A DNA stretch of 64,000 nucleotides from Flavobacterium sp. HSC-32F16 (GCF_024171645.1 NZ_JALKAC010000002.1:930001-994000), one strand, 5' to 3'. Positions 8,269 through 16,727 are shown, numbered from the stretch's first letter. Numbers and translations are program-made. Notes: a model not told the origin generated them from the sequence alone.

Positions 8269-8943
8269 ATGAATGTTTTGATTGTTGAAGATAATAAGGA
8301 ACTTGCTGTAGAGATTTATGATTTTCTGTGCAAAGCAGGTTATATTTGTAAAATTGCCAATAATTGTGCCGATGCTCTGGAAGAATTTGCAAGTAATGAT
8401 TATGATGCCATGCTGCTTGATCTTGGTCTGCCCGACGGAGATGGTTTTGAGGTTTTAAAGACTATTCGAAAAACAAAATCAAAAATTGCGGTAATTGTGC
8501 TTACAGCACGTGGTGAACTTGACGATAGAATTAATGGACTTCATCTTGGAGCTGATGATTATTTGACAAAACCTTTTGCGTTGACCGAACTCGCAGCAAG
8601 ATTGTTTGCCGTAATTCGCAGGATTCATGGTTTTACTTTAAACCATTTAAGTATTCACGGTTTTTTATTGCAGCTTCAGGATTATAAAGTAAGTTTTAAT
8701 GAAGTGCCTTTAAGTTTGACCAAAAAAGAATTTGACATTTTTCAGTATTTGGTTTTAAATAAAAACCGGGTAATTACAAGATTACAATTAACAGAACACA
8801 TCTGGGGAGATATTCTCGAAATAAATTCCGATTCTAATTTTATAGATGTTCACGTTCGAAATCTTCGAAAAAAATTAGACAAACACACTTCAATCGATTG
8901 GTTTGAAACTGTTCGAAATGTGGGCTATCGTATTAATGAATAA
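8269..8943 (+). CDS. OmpR/PhoB-family response regulator
   Basis: The 224-residue protein has an N-terminal receiver domain with the acidic pocket (VEDN), phospho-acceptor Asp51 in LLDLGLPDG, the TAR motif and KPF lysine. A C-terminal winged-helix domain follows (SLTKKEFDIFQYLVLN, HVRNLRKKLDK, VRNVGYRINE). The ATG at 8269 is chosen over an in-frame TTG at 8248 because the receiver domain starts directly at MNVLIVEDN. It is 10 bp upstream of its histidine kinase, so the two form a pair. Its family binds 11-bp-period direct repeats, and such repeats stand at the promoters of the flanking small-protein genes, making these its likely targets. Confidence 0.93.
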   Translation: MNVLIVEDNKELAVEIYDFLCKAGYICKIANNCADALEEFASNDYDAMLLDLGLPDGDGFEVLKTIRKTKSKIAVIVLTARGELDDRINGLHLGADDYLTKPFALTELAARLFAVIRRIHGFTLNHLSIHGFLLQLQDYKVSFNEVPLSLTKKEFDIFQYLVLNKNRVITRLQLTEHIWGDILEINSDSNFIDVHVRNLRKKLDKHTSIDWFETVRNVGYRINE

Positions 8944-8953
8944 ATAGATTTTT

Positions 8954-10291
8954 GTGAAGATAAAACATCAATTGGCCATATTTAATGCACTAACAAGATT
9001 GTTGGTGATTTTGGTTTTATGGCTGATGCTTCCTATTTTGGTCGAAAATGTAGTTTACAGACACATTAATAATGGATTAATTGAAAAGAAGAAGAAATTC
9101 ATCGATCATTTGAATCAAAAGGAAATTAATGATTTTATTGAAGATGAAGATGATTCGACCGAAACTTATTCGCAGTTTTCTACACTTCACAGCGAATTTT
9201 TAGTTCTTTCGAAAGCGCCTATTAAAACGCATCAAAAAAGAACCACTTTTAGTAATGAATATCGAATTATTGAAGGTGAAGAAAATGAATACAGAATTCT
9301 GCAGCATCATTTTAGTTATGAAAATCAAGACTATCAACTAGAAATAGGAAGCAGTTTAAGCGAAGTAAAAGACCTGACTTTTATTATTAAGCTGTTTATA
9401 ATTGTGGTTTTGGTTGTTATTCTTTTTGTGACATTTTTGGCTGATACTTTTTATATCGAATATTTACTGAAACCGTTTTATAAAATAATTGATACTAAAA
9501 TAAGACGAGTCAACGAACCGGAGGTTTTTGATCATACGCCCATAAATGCAAAGTCTAGAGATTTTAGAGAATTAGATTTGGTTTTAAACCAAATGATGGA
9601 TCGTATTGCAGAACTTTTTAAAAAAGAAAAGCAATTTATATCTAATGTTTCGCACGAGCTTTTAACTCCAATTGCTTTGCTGAAAAATAAATTAGAGAAC
9701 TTATTGCAAAATGATTCTCTAGATGATAATGCAATAGATAAAATCGCGGGTTCATTGAAGACATTAGATATGCTGAAAAAAATTATCAATAATCTATTGC
9801 TGATTTCAAGAATTGAAAACAATCAATATGAAGCAAATGAAAATATTAGTTTTCAAGAAATAGTTAAAGATTTACAGGAAGATCTTCAAGATCGTATTGA
9901 TGATAAAGGCATCCAGTTTGTCAATACTATAAAACATGATTTTGGCTTTACAGGAAATAAAACGTTAATTCATATTCTAATTTATAATTTAGTCACAAAT
10001 GCTATTAAGTATAATAAACCGGATGGAAGCATCATTTTTTCTGACGGCTTTTTGAGTAACCAGTATTATATTTCAATAACAGATTCCGGCATTGGTTTAA
10101 ATGAGTTTCAAATCGAAAATATATTTAACAGATTTGCTAGAGTAAGTTCAGATCAGGAAGGTCAGGGCTTAGGGCTTGCTATTGCAAAAAGTATTGCCGT
10201 TTTTCATCATATAGAAATAAAAGTTTCATCTGTTATTAATGAAGGAACAACCTTTACATTATTGTTTCCTGAGGAACTAAAACACAATTAA
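8954..10291 (+). CDS. Membrane sensor histidine kinase
   Basis: The 445-residue kinase starts with GTG, 10 bp after the response regulator. It has two membrane segments (about 12-32 and 143-165) enclosing a periplasmic sensor domain of about 110 residues with an acidic patch (NDFIEDEDDSTE). The cytoplasmic part has the H-box (VSHELLTPIALLKNK, phospho-His234), N-box (NLVTNAIKYNKPDG), G1 (DSGIGLN) and G2 (GQGLGLAIAK). It should autophosphorylate and pass phosphate to the adjacent regulator. The sensor domain is not one I recognise; the acidic patch could bind cations or protons, which is speculation. The third small exported protein follows from its own promoter. Confidence 0.93.
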   Translation: MKIKHQLAIFNALTRLLVILVLWLMLPILVENVVYRHINNGLIEKKKKFIDHLNQKEINDFIEDEDDSTETYSQFSTLHSEFLVLSKAPIKTHQKRTTFSNEYRIIEGEENEYRILQHHFSYENQDYQLEIGSSLSEVKDLTFIIKLFIIVVLVVILFVTFLADTFYIEYLLKPFYKIIDTKIRRVNEPEVFDHTPINAKSRDFRELDLVLNQMMDRIAELFKKEKQFISNVSHELLTPIALLKNKLENLLQNDSLDDNAIDKIAGSLKTLDMLKKIINNLLLISRIENNQYEANENISFQEIVKDLQEDLQDRIDDKGIQFVNTIKHDFGFTGNKTLIHILIYNLVTNAIKYNKPDGSIIFSDGFLSNQYYISITDSGIGLNEFQIENIFNRFARVSSDQEGQGLGLAIAKSIAVFHHIEIKVSSVINEGTTFTLLFPEELKHN

Positions 10292-10318
10292 AAGTTAATT
10301 TTTTCAGATTGGTTTAAT

Positions 10319-10353
10319 CTTCATTTTGCCTTCATTTACTGGTTATATCTTTG
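10319..10353 (+). promoter_or_regulatory. Promoter with CTTCAT direct-repeat operator (copy 2)
   Basis: CTTCAT at 10319-10324 and 10330-10335, again 11 bp apart, lies exactly 10 bp upstream of the -7 element TATCTTTG (10346-10353). The 17-bp site differs from the copy at 7576 only at the two bases just before the second half-site. A TTTG at 10325-10328 inside the repeat could act as a -33 element with a 17-base spacer. Confidence 0.65.
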
Positions 10354-10392
10354 AGGTATAAATAATGAAATAATAATCAAAAATCTACGATC

Positions 10393-10575
10393 ATGAAAAA
10401 ATTAGTTTTATTAGCAGCAGCAGTTTTAGGAACAACAGCAATGGTAAACGCTCAAACAGCTCCAGTAAAAGAAACTCCTGCAAAGGAAGCAAAAGCAGCT
10501 AAAAAAGAGAAAAAAGCAGACAAAAAAGCTAAAAAAGCAGAAGCTAAGCCAGAAACGGCAAAAGCTCAAAAATAA
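10393..10575 (+). CDS. Small exported Ala/Lys-rich protein (paralogue 3)
   Basis: The 60-residue product has nearly the same signal peptide as paralogue 2 (MKKLVLLAAAVLGTTAMV, cleavage after NAQ region). Its mature chain is dominated by Lys, Ala and Glu (KKEKKADKKAKKAEAKPE), with no histidine or aromatic residue. It stands directly after the histidine kinase but has its own promoter carrying the same direct repeat as copy 1, so it is probably part of the regulon of the two-component system. A strong positive charge and predicted disorder suggest a periplasmic buffer, chaperone or envelope-binding role; none is shown. Confidence 0.75.
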   Translation: MKKLVLLAAAVLGTTAMVNAQTAPVKETPAKEAKAAKKEKKADKKAKKAEAKPETAKAQK

Positions 10576-10622
10576 TACAACAAGGTTTGTTGTAGAATAA
10601 AGGTTTTGAATAATTTGGTCAC

Positions 10623-10652
10623 AAAAGCTGATGGAGAAATCTATCGGCTTTT
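10623..10652 (+). terminator. Hairpin after the third small exported protein
   Basis: AAAAGCTGAT (10623-10632) pairs with ATCGGCTTTT (10643-10652), with one wobble pair and a 10-base loop. The T run is short, so termination may be weak. The sequence is related to the hairpin at 8159-8191. Confidence 0.55.
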
Positions 10653-10732
10653 GCTATTATTTGAGTTAAATTTTTGATAATAAAAAGCAATAAAATTTTC
10701 ATTCTTTGTTACTTTGCTTAAAACTGTAAATA

Positions 10733-11968
10733 ATGATCCTTCGTTTTGTAATTCTATGTGCTCTTTTTATATTTATTGAGTTCTATTCCTATCAAGCCTT
10801 TCGCACTTTAATTAAACTTAGATGGGTTTTGGTTAGTTATCAGGTTGTAAGCCTGCTGATACTTCTATTTATTATCTATTCATTTTCTCAAATTGATCGT
10901 TCGGTAGGGCAGACTAAGCAGTTTATGTTTACTACAGGATTAATGTTATTGGTATATGTTCCAAAAATTGTTCTTACCTTAGTAATGTTTGGAGAGGATA
11001 TTATTAGAATAGGGGCAAGCATCTTAAATTATTTTATTTACCATACACCTCGAAAAGAAATGATGCCGGAGAGACGAAAGTTTGTCAGCCAAATCGCTTT
11101 AGGGCTTGCTGCAGTTCCTTTCTTGTCTTTGATTTACGGAATTTTTGAAGGAAAATATAATTTTAAAGTATTTAAGCAAACCGTATATTTTCCAGATCTT
11201 CCGGATGAATTTGACGGTTTTAAAATAACGCAGATTTCAGATGTTCACAGCGGTAGTTTCGACAATCCTGATAAAATTAATTATGCAATTGATTTAATCA
11301 ATGAACAAGAAGCTGATATGATTTTATTTACCGGAGATATTGTAAACACACATGCAAAAGAAATGCATCCGTGGCTGGAAACTTTTAATAGAATAAAAGA
11401 CTATAAATACGGAAAATATGCTGTTTTAGGAAATCATGATTACGGAGAATATGTAACCTGGTCTTCTGAAAAAGAGAAGGATGAAAATTTTGCCGAAATT
11501 AAAAGCCTTTATGGTAAAATTGGTTTTGATTTAATGTTGAATGAAAACAAATACATTCAAAAAGGCACAGATAAAATTGCTTTGGTTGGGGTTGAAAACT
11601 GGGGTGCTAATTTTAAAAAAGCGGGTGATTTGAATAAGGCTTCGGAGAATCTTCATAAAGATGATTTTAAGGTTTTAATGAGCCACGATCCAAGTCATTG
11701 GGAATATGAAATTAAAAAACATCCTAAAAACTTTCATTTGACCTTAGCAGGTCATACACACGGAATGCAGTTTGGAATTGAAATTCCGGGATATTTTAAA
11801 TGGAGTCTGGCACAGTATATTTATAAACAATGGGCCGGATTATACGAAGAGGCCGGAAGATACGTTTATGTAAACCGGGGGTTTGGTTTTCATGCCTATC
11901 CCGGACGAGTTGGGATAATGCCTGAAATCACAGTGATTGAACTAAAAAAAGGCGAGAATGTGGCTTAA
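10733..11968 (+). CDS. Membrane-anchored metallophosphoesterase
   Basis: The 411-residue protein has four hydrophobic segments in the first 140 residues, then a calcineurin-like phosphoesterase domain. The metal-binding motifs are all visible: ISDVHSG, FTGDIVN, LGNHDYGE, MSHDPSHW and LAGHTHGMQFG. This matches the YkuE/YaeI-like group, some members of which cleave lipid-linked pyrophosphates such as UDP-diacylglucosamine; the substrate here is unknown. The active site would lie on one membrane face after the N-terminal anchor. It is transcribed before the thioredoxin-like gene, which has its own -7 element in the 71-bp gap. Confidence 0.9.
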   Translation: MILRFVILCALFIFIEFYSYQAFRTLIKLRWVLVSYQVVSLLILLFIIYSFSQIDRSVGQTKQFMFTTGLMLLVYVPKIVLTLVMFGEDIIRIGASILNYFIYHTPRKEMMPERRKFVSQIALGLAAVPFLSLIYGIFEGKYNFKVFKQTVYFPDLPDEFDGFKITQISDVHSGSFDNPDKINYAIDLINEQEADMILFTGDIVNTHAKEMHPWLETFNRIKDYKYGKYAVLGNHDYGEYVTWSSEKEKDENFAEIKSLYGKIGFDLMLNENKYIQKGTDKIALVGVENWGANFKKAGDLNKASENLHKDDFKVLMSHDPSHWEYEIKKHPKNFHLTLAGHTHGMQFGIEIPGYFKWSLAQYIYKQWAGLYEEAGRYVYVNRGFGFHAYPGRVGIMPEITVIELKKGENVA

Positions 11969-11982
11969 TTCGTTAAAAATGC

Positions 11983-11990
11983 TACATTTG
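11983..11990 (+). promoter_or_regulatory. -7 element for the thioredoxin-like gene
   Basis: TACATTTG fits the TANNTTTG consensus and lies between two same-strand genes, 50 bp ahead of the start at 12040. No clear -33 element is seen. Confidence 0.45.
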
Positions 11991-12039
11991 TATTAATTAT
12001 CTCTTTTTAATAGATTAAAAGAATTAAATTTTTGGTTTT

Positions 12040-12342
12040 ATGTCAAAATTTGGAGAACTTATAAATGCTCAGGTTCCGGTGTTAATTGACTTCTACACAG
12101 ATTGGAACGAATCATCAGTATTGATGCATCCTGTAATAAAGGATGTTGCGGCGGCACTAGGCGATAAAGCAAAGGTAATTAAAATCGATGTTGATAAAAA
12201 TCAAGAATTAGCCGAAGCATTAAGAATTAAAGGACTTCCGACTTTAATGATATACAAGGAAGGACAAATGATCTGGAGACAGTCTGGGGAACTTGATGCC
12301 AATACTCTTATTGGAATTGTTCAGGATCAATTCGACGTATAA
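12040..12342 (+). CDS. Thioredoxin-fold protein lacking the CxxC active site
   Basis: The 100-residue protein aligns along its length with thioredoxin: VPVLIDFYTDW, the VIKIDVDKN strand and the cis-proline segment GLPTLMIYKEG. Where thioredoxin has WCGPC, this protein reads WNESS, and no cysteine occurs anywhere in it. It therefore cannot do thiol-disulfide exchange. The fold, including the cis-proline, is otherwise well kept, so it is unlikely to be a decaying gene. It may act as a binding or scaffold protein, as redox-inactive thioredoxin folds do elsewhere. It follows a membrane phosphoesterase and converges with a polysaccharide deacetylase. Confidence 0.88.
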   Translation: MSKFGELINAQVPVLIDFYTDWNESSVLMHPVIKDVAAALGDKAKVIKIDVDKNQELAEALRIKGLPTLMIYKEGQMIWRQSGELDANTLIGIVQDQFDV

Positions 12343-12365
12343 TACATTCTTTTTTGAGGATATTA

Positions 12366-13004
12366 TTAGTGAATAATATCGAACTTATATCCATTTTCTT
12401 TTAAAAAATGAAGCGTTTTTGGCAGGGCAAATTTTAAATTTGGCGAAGCTTTTATACTGTCATGAAATACAATTACACTTCCTGATTTTACATTTTTAGT
12501 TACATTTTCAAGACATTTTTCAGGAGTAATAGATTGATCAAAATCAGCGCTCAAAACATCCCACATTATTATCTTGTAACCCAGTTTTCGCAAAATTTTA
12601 GATTGTGCTTTTTTTATTTTTCCATAAGGCGGACGAAATATCAAATTATTAGGTTTGATTTCTTCGTCTAAAATCTGGGCACAATTCTTTACGTTTTCTA
12701 TATAATCATTCGTATGTATTTTCCATCCATTTACATGGTTCATAGTATGGTTTCCTATAGAATGCCCGTCTATTATTAGTTTTTCGAATAAAGATAAATT
12801 GGCTTTAATATTTTTTCCAATACAGAAGAAAGTAGCTTTTGCGTCGAATTTTTTTAATTCAGATAAAACCCAGTCGGTGATTTCTGGGGTAGGGCCGTCA
12901 TCAAATGTTAAGTATATTTTCTTCTCATTGTTTGGAATATCCCAGCAATATTTAGAAAACACCTTTTTTATAAATGAATTAGTTTTTACCCAATAAAAGC
13001 TCAT
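12366..13004 (-). CDS. Polysaccharide deacetylase (NodB homology)
   Basis: The 212-residue protein is essentially one NodB-type carbohydrate esterase 4 domain. The metal and catalytic motifs are present: TFDDGPTPE (motif 1), HSIGNHTMNH with the metal-binding His pair (motif 2), RPPYG (motif 3), and a late VIVFHDS segment. It should remove acetyl groups from N-acetylated glycans such as peptidoglycan or a surface polysaccharide. There is no clear signal peptide, although the first 20 residues are mildly hydrophobic, so its location is uncertain. It lies downstream of the large glycosyltransferase-like gene on the same strand, but a terminator separates them. Confidence 0.9.
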   Translation of the reverse strand: MSFYWVKTNSFIKKVFSKYCWDIPNNEKKIYLTFDDGPTPEITDWVLSELKKFDAKATFFCIGKNIKANLSLFEKLIIDGHSIGNHTMNHVNGWKIHTNDYIENVKNCAQILDEEIKPNNLIFRPPYGKIKKAQSKILRKLGYKIIMWDVLSADFDQSITPEKCLENVTKNVKSGSVIVFHDSIKASPNLKFALPKTLHFLKENGYKFDIIH

Positions 13005-13033
13005 TTTAAGTGGTTTAAATGTATGTAAAAATA

Positions 13034-13072
13034 AAAAATGCAGCGCTTTTTATCAAGAAGCACTGCATTTTT
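13034..13072 (-). terminator. Terminator after the DUF2723 gene
   Basis: AAAAATGCAG (13034-13043) pairs with CTGCATTTTT (13063-13072). Further pairing extends into the loop. A runs on the plus strand before the stem give T runs on the minus strand. Confidence 0.75.
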
Positions 13073-13095
13073 TTAATCAATATAATTTTCGTATA

Positions 13096-16000
13096 TTATT
13101 CTTTTTCACGTCCAAAACGTTCAAAAATATTTACATACGTATTAAAAGTGGTTTTGTGTTTTTCGTAGAAAGCTTTATCGTTGTTTTCTTTCATAACTTG
13201 CAGTAAGCTTCTGTAACGTTCAATATCGGTAATGATATCAATTGCTAAATCTGATTGATCAGAACCGCTTAAAGTTTTATAATAGTCCAGATTCTCTCTG
13301 TATTTATTAACCAATTTGTCTAATAAATCGTGTGCTTTAGCAGTTTCTCCAACTTTATAGTAACCGCCGGCAAATGGTTCAACTAATGAATAATAGCCAA
13401 ATTTATCTAAAGGCATTTTTGTTACCGCTAAATTGATAATATTTTTAGCTTTATCGATTTTACCTTCGGCAATAAGTTCTTTCATTAAACGAGATAAGTT
13501 CGTACGGTATGTAATACTGTTCCTTCTTGTTTCAGGATCATGATAAATTTTTTCACTTTCACTATTACCCCAATCCCATTTCATTACAATATTGTACATT
13601 TTATCAGCATCAATTTGTCCCATATCCATAGGTCCGCCGTCTTTAGAAGGTGTGTTTTTAATTGGAACCAATTTGTAAACCATACCATCTAATTGCAGAT
13701 AATCTTTCAGCCATAAATAATCCTCATCATCAAAAGCTCCTCCGCTGAAATAAATAGGGCGTTTCCAGTCGTTATTAGCTAAGATGTCCAGCATCATTAA
13801 TCTGTTTTTGTAAAGTGCATTTCCTTTGATGTTGATATCCATATAAGGAACAATTGAGTCATTGTATCTTGCATTTACAACTTTATTTTTGATAATAGTG
13901 TTTTTATCAACATTCACTCTGATTTTATTTGTTGGATAAAAATGGATAGTTTGTCCATTTTGTAAGCCCACAGTCGATTTTGGATTTTTAATAAAATCAA
14001 TAAAATCTTTAATGTTCCAGCGTGTTTCAATTTTTGGAATATGAGCGACATAATCTAATTTATCTCCTACATATTGATCATGTGTGAAAGAAATTGGCAG
14101 AGGATCTGATTCGTATGATTTGGCTTTCATTTGATCAATATACCAATCTGTCATGAACAAGCTCGTATTTACAATTTTCACATCGGTTCTAAAATGTTCA
14201 ATTTCCTGTGCATACCAAAGAGGGAAAGTGTCGTTGTCTCCAATGGTATATAGAATAGCATCCTTATCGCAAGAACTCAAATACGCTTTTGCCATTGCAA
14301 CAGCGGTGTATTTGTTAGATCTGTCGTGATCATCCCAGTTTTGAGCAGCCATTAAAATTGGTGCGGCTAATAAACTTCCGGCAATAATAACTGGTCCGGC
14401 AATTCTGGGAGCGACATATTTCTTGAAGCTTTCATATAAAGAATAAACTCCAAAACCAATCCAGATGGCGAACACGTAGAAAGATCCAACAAGAGCATAA
14501 TCTCTTTCTCGAGGCTCAAAAGGCCTTTCGTTTAAGTATATTTTTAAGGCAATTCCGGTAAATAAGAATAATGCCAAGAGCACATAAAAACTTTTAAGAT
14601 CTTTATTTGCGTGGTACATTAGTCCAATTAAACCTAAAATGAAAGGAAGGAAAAAGTAAACATTTCTTCCTTTATTGTTTAAGACATCAGACGGTAAATT
14701 GTCTTGAGAACCTAAATGAATAGAGTCTAGAGCTTTGATACCGCTGATCCAGTTTCCATCTAAGTTGTCATATTTTCCCTGAACATCACTTTGGCGTCCA
14801 ACAAAATTCCACATTAAATATCTCCAATACATATATCCAAATTGGTATTCGAACATAAAGCTGAAGTTGTCAGTTACAGTTGGTTTTTCGATAATTAAAT
14901 AATCGCCATAACTTCTTAAGAATTTAACGTAGCCTTCATTATCAATTTGTTTTTGAGCATATGCGTGTCTAAATTCAGAAATTGTTTTTTCAACTTCATT
15001 ACGCAGCTGTGCGGTAGCTTTATTGTATTCATCTTCACTTAATTGGCTTGCATCAATTCCGTATTTTGCCAAATCATCTTCATAGTCATAATTTGGGTTG
15101 ATTCTGAATTTAGGAGGATTTGTGAAGTTAATATAGTTTTGAATGTGTCCGGTTTCGGTACTCCACATTCTTGGCAGAATCGTTTTTTGATTGTCATCAG
15201 AATTTTGTTCTGCATTCTTATAATTATTGGTAATTATATATTTACCTGTTTTATCGTCTCTTTCGTAGTTAGGTTTTTTGTCTAAATAAGGAGTTTTAGC
15301 ATCAAGGCCAGCAAAAACTTCAGTATACTGAGGGCCATAGAATAATGGGTTTACGCCATATTGCTCACGATTGTAGTAAGCTAAAACCTCGGCAGCATCA
15401 GATGGTTTGTTTTCATTAATTACTGTATTGGCGTTTGCACGAACAGGAAGCATGATCCATGTAGAAAATCCAATTAATATAAATAAGATACAAAGTATGA
15501 TGGTGTTATAAAAAATCAATCCCTTTTGTTTGGTAAATTTTAATCCGAAATAGAAAAAGGCGATTAACAATAAAGTAACGAAAATAGTTCCGGAATTAAA
15601 TGGCAATCCTAAATTGTTAACCATGAAAATCTCGGTTTTACCAAAGAATGCCATTGTTAAAGGAAGAAGTAATTTAAAGATAAACAACAAAATTCCAATT
15701 ACAACAACGTTAGCAATAAGGAAATTTTTGATTGTGATTTTTTCGTAATGTTTGAAATAATATAGAAATCCAATTGACGGGATTGTTAATAACGCCATAA
15801 AGTGAACGCCAAACGAAAGACCTACAACCAAAGAAATAATTAATAACCATTTATTTCCTTTTGGTTTGTCCATGTCTTGTTCCCAGCGTAATCCAAGCCA
15901 GAAAAGTAATGCTATTAATAAAGAGGCCATTGCATAGACCTCTGCTTCAACAGCATTAAACCAAAAGCTGTCAGAAAAAGTATAGGCTAATGCGCCTACA

Positions 16001-16377
16001 AATGAACTTCCTAAAATAACAATTGAATTGTTTTGATCAATCTCGGCAAAACGTGCTACGATTTTCTTTAAAATCATAGACGAAGACCAAAACATAAATA
16101 AAATTGTAAATGCACTTGAAAAAACAGACATCATATTTACCATCAAGGCTACATGTTGAGCATCTATGGCAAACATAGCAAAGAAAGCACCCATCATTTG
16201 GAATAGCGGAGCTCCCGGCGGGTGGCCAACTTCTAATTTAGCCGCTGTAGCAATATATTCGCCACAATCCCAAAAGCTCATTGTAGGTTCAACAGTTAGT
16301 GTGTAAGTAATTAAAGCGATTGCAAATGCAAACCAACCAATAATTGTATTCCATTTATTGAAATTGAATTGTGCCAT
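13096..16377 (-). CDS. DUF2723 / GT117 (TMEM260-like) polytopic membrane glycosyltransferase
   Basis: The 1093-residue protein has about 12 membrane segments in its N-terminal half and a globular C-terminal half. The opening YTLTVEPTMSFWDCGEYIATAAKLEVGHPPGAPLF region, with its Asp-Glu pair, is the DUF2723 hallmark and resembles the catalytic loop of GT-C protein O-mannosyltransferases. DUF2723 is the domain of human TMEM260, now known as a protein O-mannosyltransferase, and Bacteroidetes proteins of this type are grouped as GT117. Later motifs include NERPFEPRERDYALVGSFY and YTIGDNDTFPLWY. It probably glycosylates exported proteins from a lipid-linked sugar donor. Substrate and linkage are inferred. 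Confidence 0.85.
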   Translation of the reverse strand: MAQFNFNKWNTIIGWFAFAIALITYTLTVEPTMSFWDCGEYIATAAKLEVGHPPGAPLFQMMGAFFAMFAIDAQHVALMVNMMSVFSSAFTILFMFWSSSMILKKIVARFAEIDQNNSIVILGSSFVGALAYTFSDSFWFNAVEAEVYAMASLLIALLFWLGLRWEQDMDKPKGNKWLLIISLVVGLSFGVHFMALLTIPSIGFLYYFKHYEKITIKNFLIANVVVIGILLFIFKLLLPLTMAFFGKTEIFMVNNLGLPFNSGTIFVTLLLIAFFYFGLKFTKQKGLIFYNTIILCILFILIGFSTWIMLPVRANANTVINENKPSDAAEVLAYYNREQYGVNPLFYGPQYTEVFAGLDAKTPYLDKKPNYERDDKTGKYIITNNYKNAEQNSDDNQKTILPRMWSTETGHIQNYINFTNPPKFRINPNYDYEDDLAKYGIDASQLSEDEYNKATAQLRNEVEKTISEFRHAYAQKQIDNEGYVKFLRSYGDYLIIEKPTVTDNFSFMFEYQFGYMYWRYLMWNFVGRQSDVQGKYDNLDGNWISGIKALDSIHLGSQDNLPSDVLNNKGRNVYFFLPFILGLIGLMYHANKDLKSFYVLLALFLFTGIALKIYLNERPFEPRERDYALVGSFYVFAIWIGFGVYSLYESFKKYVAPRIAGPVIIAGSLLAAPILMAAQNWDDHDRSNKYTAVAMAKAYLSSCDKDAILYTIGDNDTFPLWYAQEIEHFRTDVKIVNTSLFMTDWYIDQMKAKSYESDPLPISFTHDQYVGDKLDYVAHIPKIETRWNIKDFIDFIKNPKSTVGLQNGQTIHFYPTNKIRVNVDKNTIIKNKVVNARYNDSIVPYMDINIKGNALYKNRLMMLDILANNDWKRPIYFSGGAFDDEDYLWLKDYLQLDGMVYKLVPIKNTPSKDGGPMDMGQIDADKMYNIVMKWDWGNSESEKIYHDPETRRNSITYRTNLSRLMKELIAEGKIDKAKNIINLAVTKMPLDKFGYYSLVEPFAGGYYKVGETAKAHDLLDKLVNKYRENLDYYKTLSGSDQSDLAIDIITDIERYRSLLQVMKENNDKAFYEKHKTTFNTYVNIFERFGREKE

Positions 16378-16571
16378 ATTTAGGTATTAAAATTTTGTGT
16401 GTTTTCAATCCTACAAAGAAAATGTTTTTTTATGTAAAGAAACGACCATTAACAAAAAAATCTATAAATCTATCCGTAAACATTAATGTATTGGTTATAA
16501 GGCTGTTTTAAAAATGTACGTGGTTTTAAAGAGAAAAAAAACAAAAAAAATGATTTTTTTTGACTAAAAAG

Positions 16572-16602
16572 TTTGCGCAAACTAAATAAAACCTTAAATT
16601 TG
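16572..16602 (+). promoter_or_regulatory. Promoter of the first tRNA-Gln
   Basis: TTTG at 16572-16575, a 19-base spacer and TAAATTTG at 16595-16602 match the consensus closely. The mature tRNA begins 20 bases further on. Confidence 0.8.
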
Positions 16603-16622
16603 CACTCGCTTAACAGCACTGC

Positions 16623-16693
16623 TGGTCTATGGTGTAATGGTAACACAACTGTTTTTGGTGCAGTCTTTCTAGGTTCGAGTCCTAGTAGACCAA
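16623..16693 (+). tRNA. tRNA-Gln (anticodon UUG), copy 1
   Basis: The 71-base sequence folds as a cloverleaf. Acceptor strand TGGTCTA pairs with TAGACCA, the anticodon stem ACTGT/GCAGT holds the loop TTTTGGT with anticodon TTG, and the T arm is TAGG-TTCGAGT-CCTA. The U1-A72 pair is typical of tRNA-Gln. The CCA end is not encoded. An almost identical copy lies 182 bp downstream. Confidence 0.96.
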
Positions 16694-16696
16694 CAT

Positions 16697-16727
16697 AAAA
16701 GCCTCTCAGAAATGAGAGGCTTTTTTT
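16697..16727 (+). terminator. Terminator after tRNA-Gln copy 1
   Basis: AGCCTCTCA (16700-16708) pairs with TGAGAGGCT (16713-16721) around a GAAA tetraloop, followed by T residues to 16727. Confidence 0.9.

Noticed and set aside
12359..12380. Inverted repeat GATATTATT/AATAATATC at the end of the deacetylase gene
   Set aside because: It is A+T only in the stem, overlaps the stop codon and is not followed by a T run on either strand, so I do not call it a terminator.
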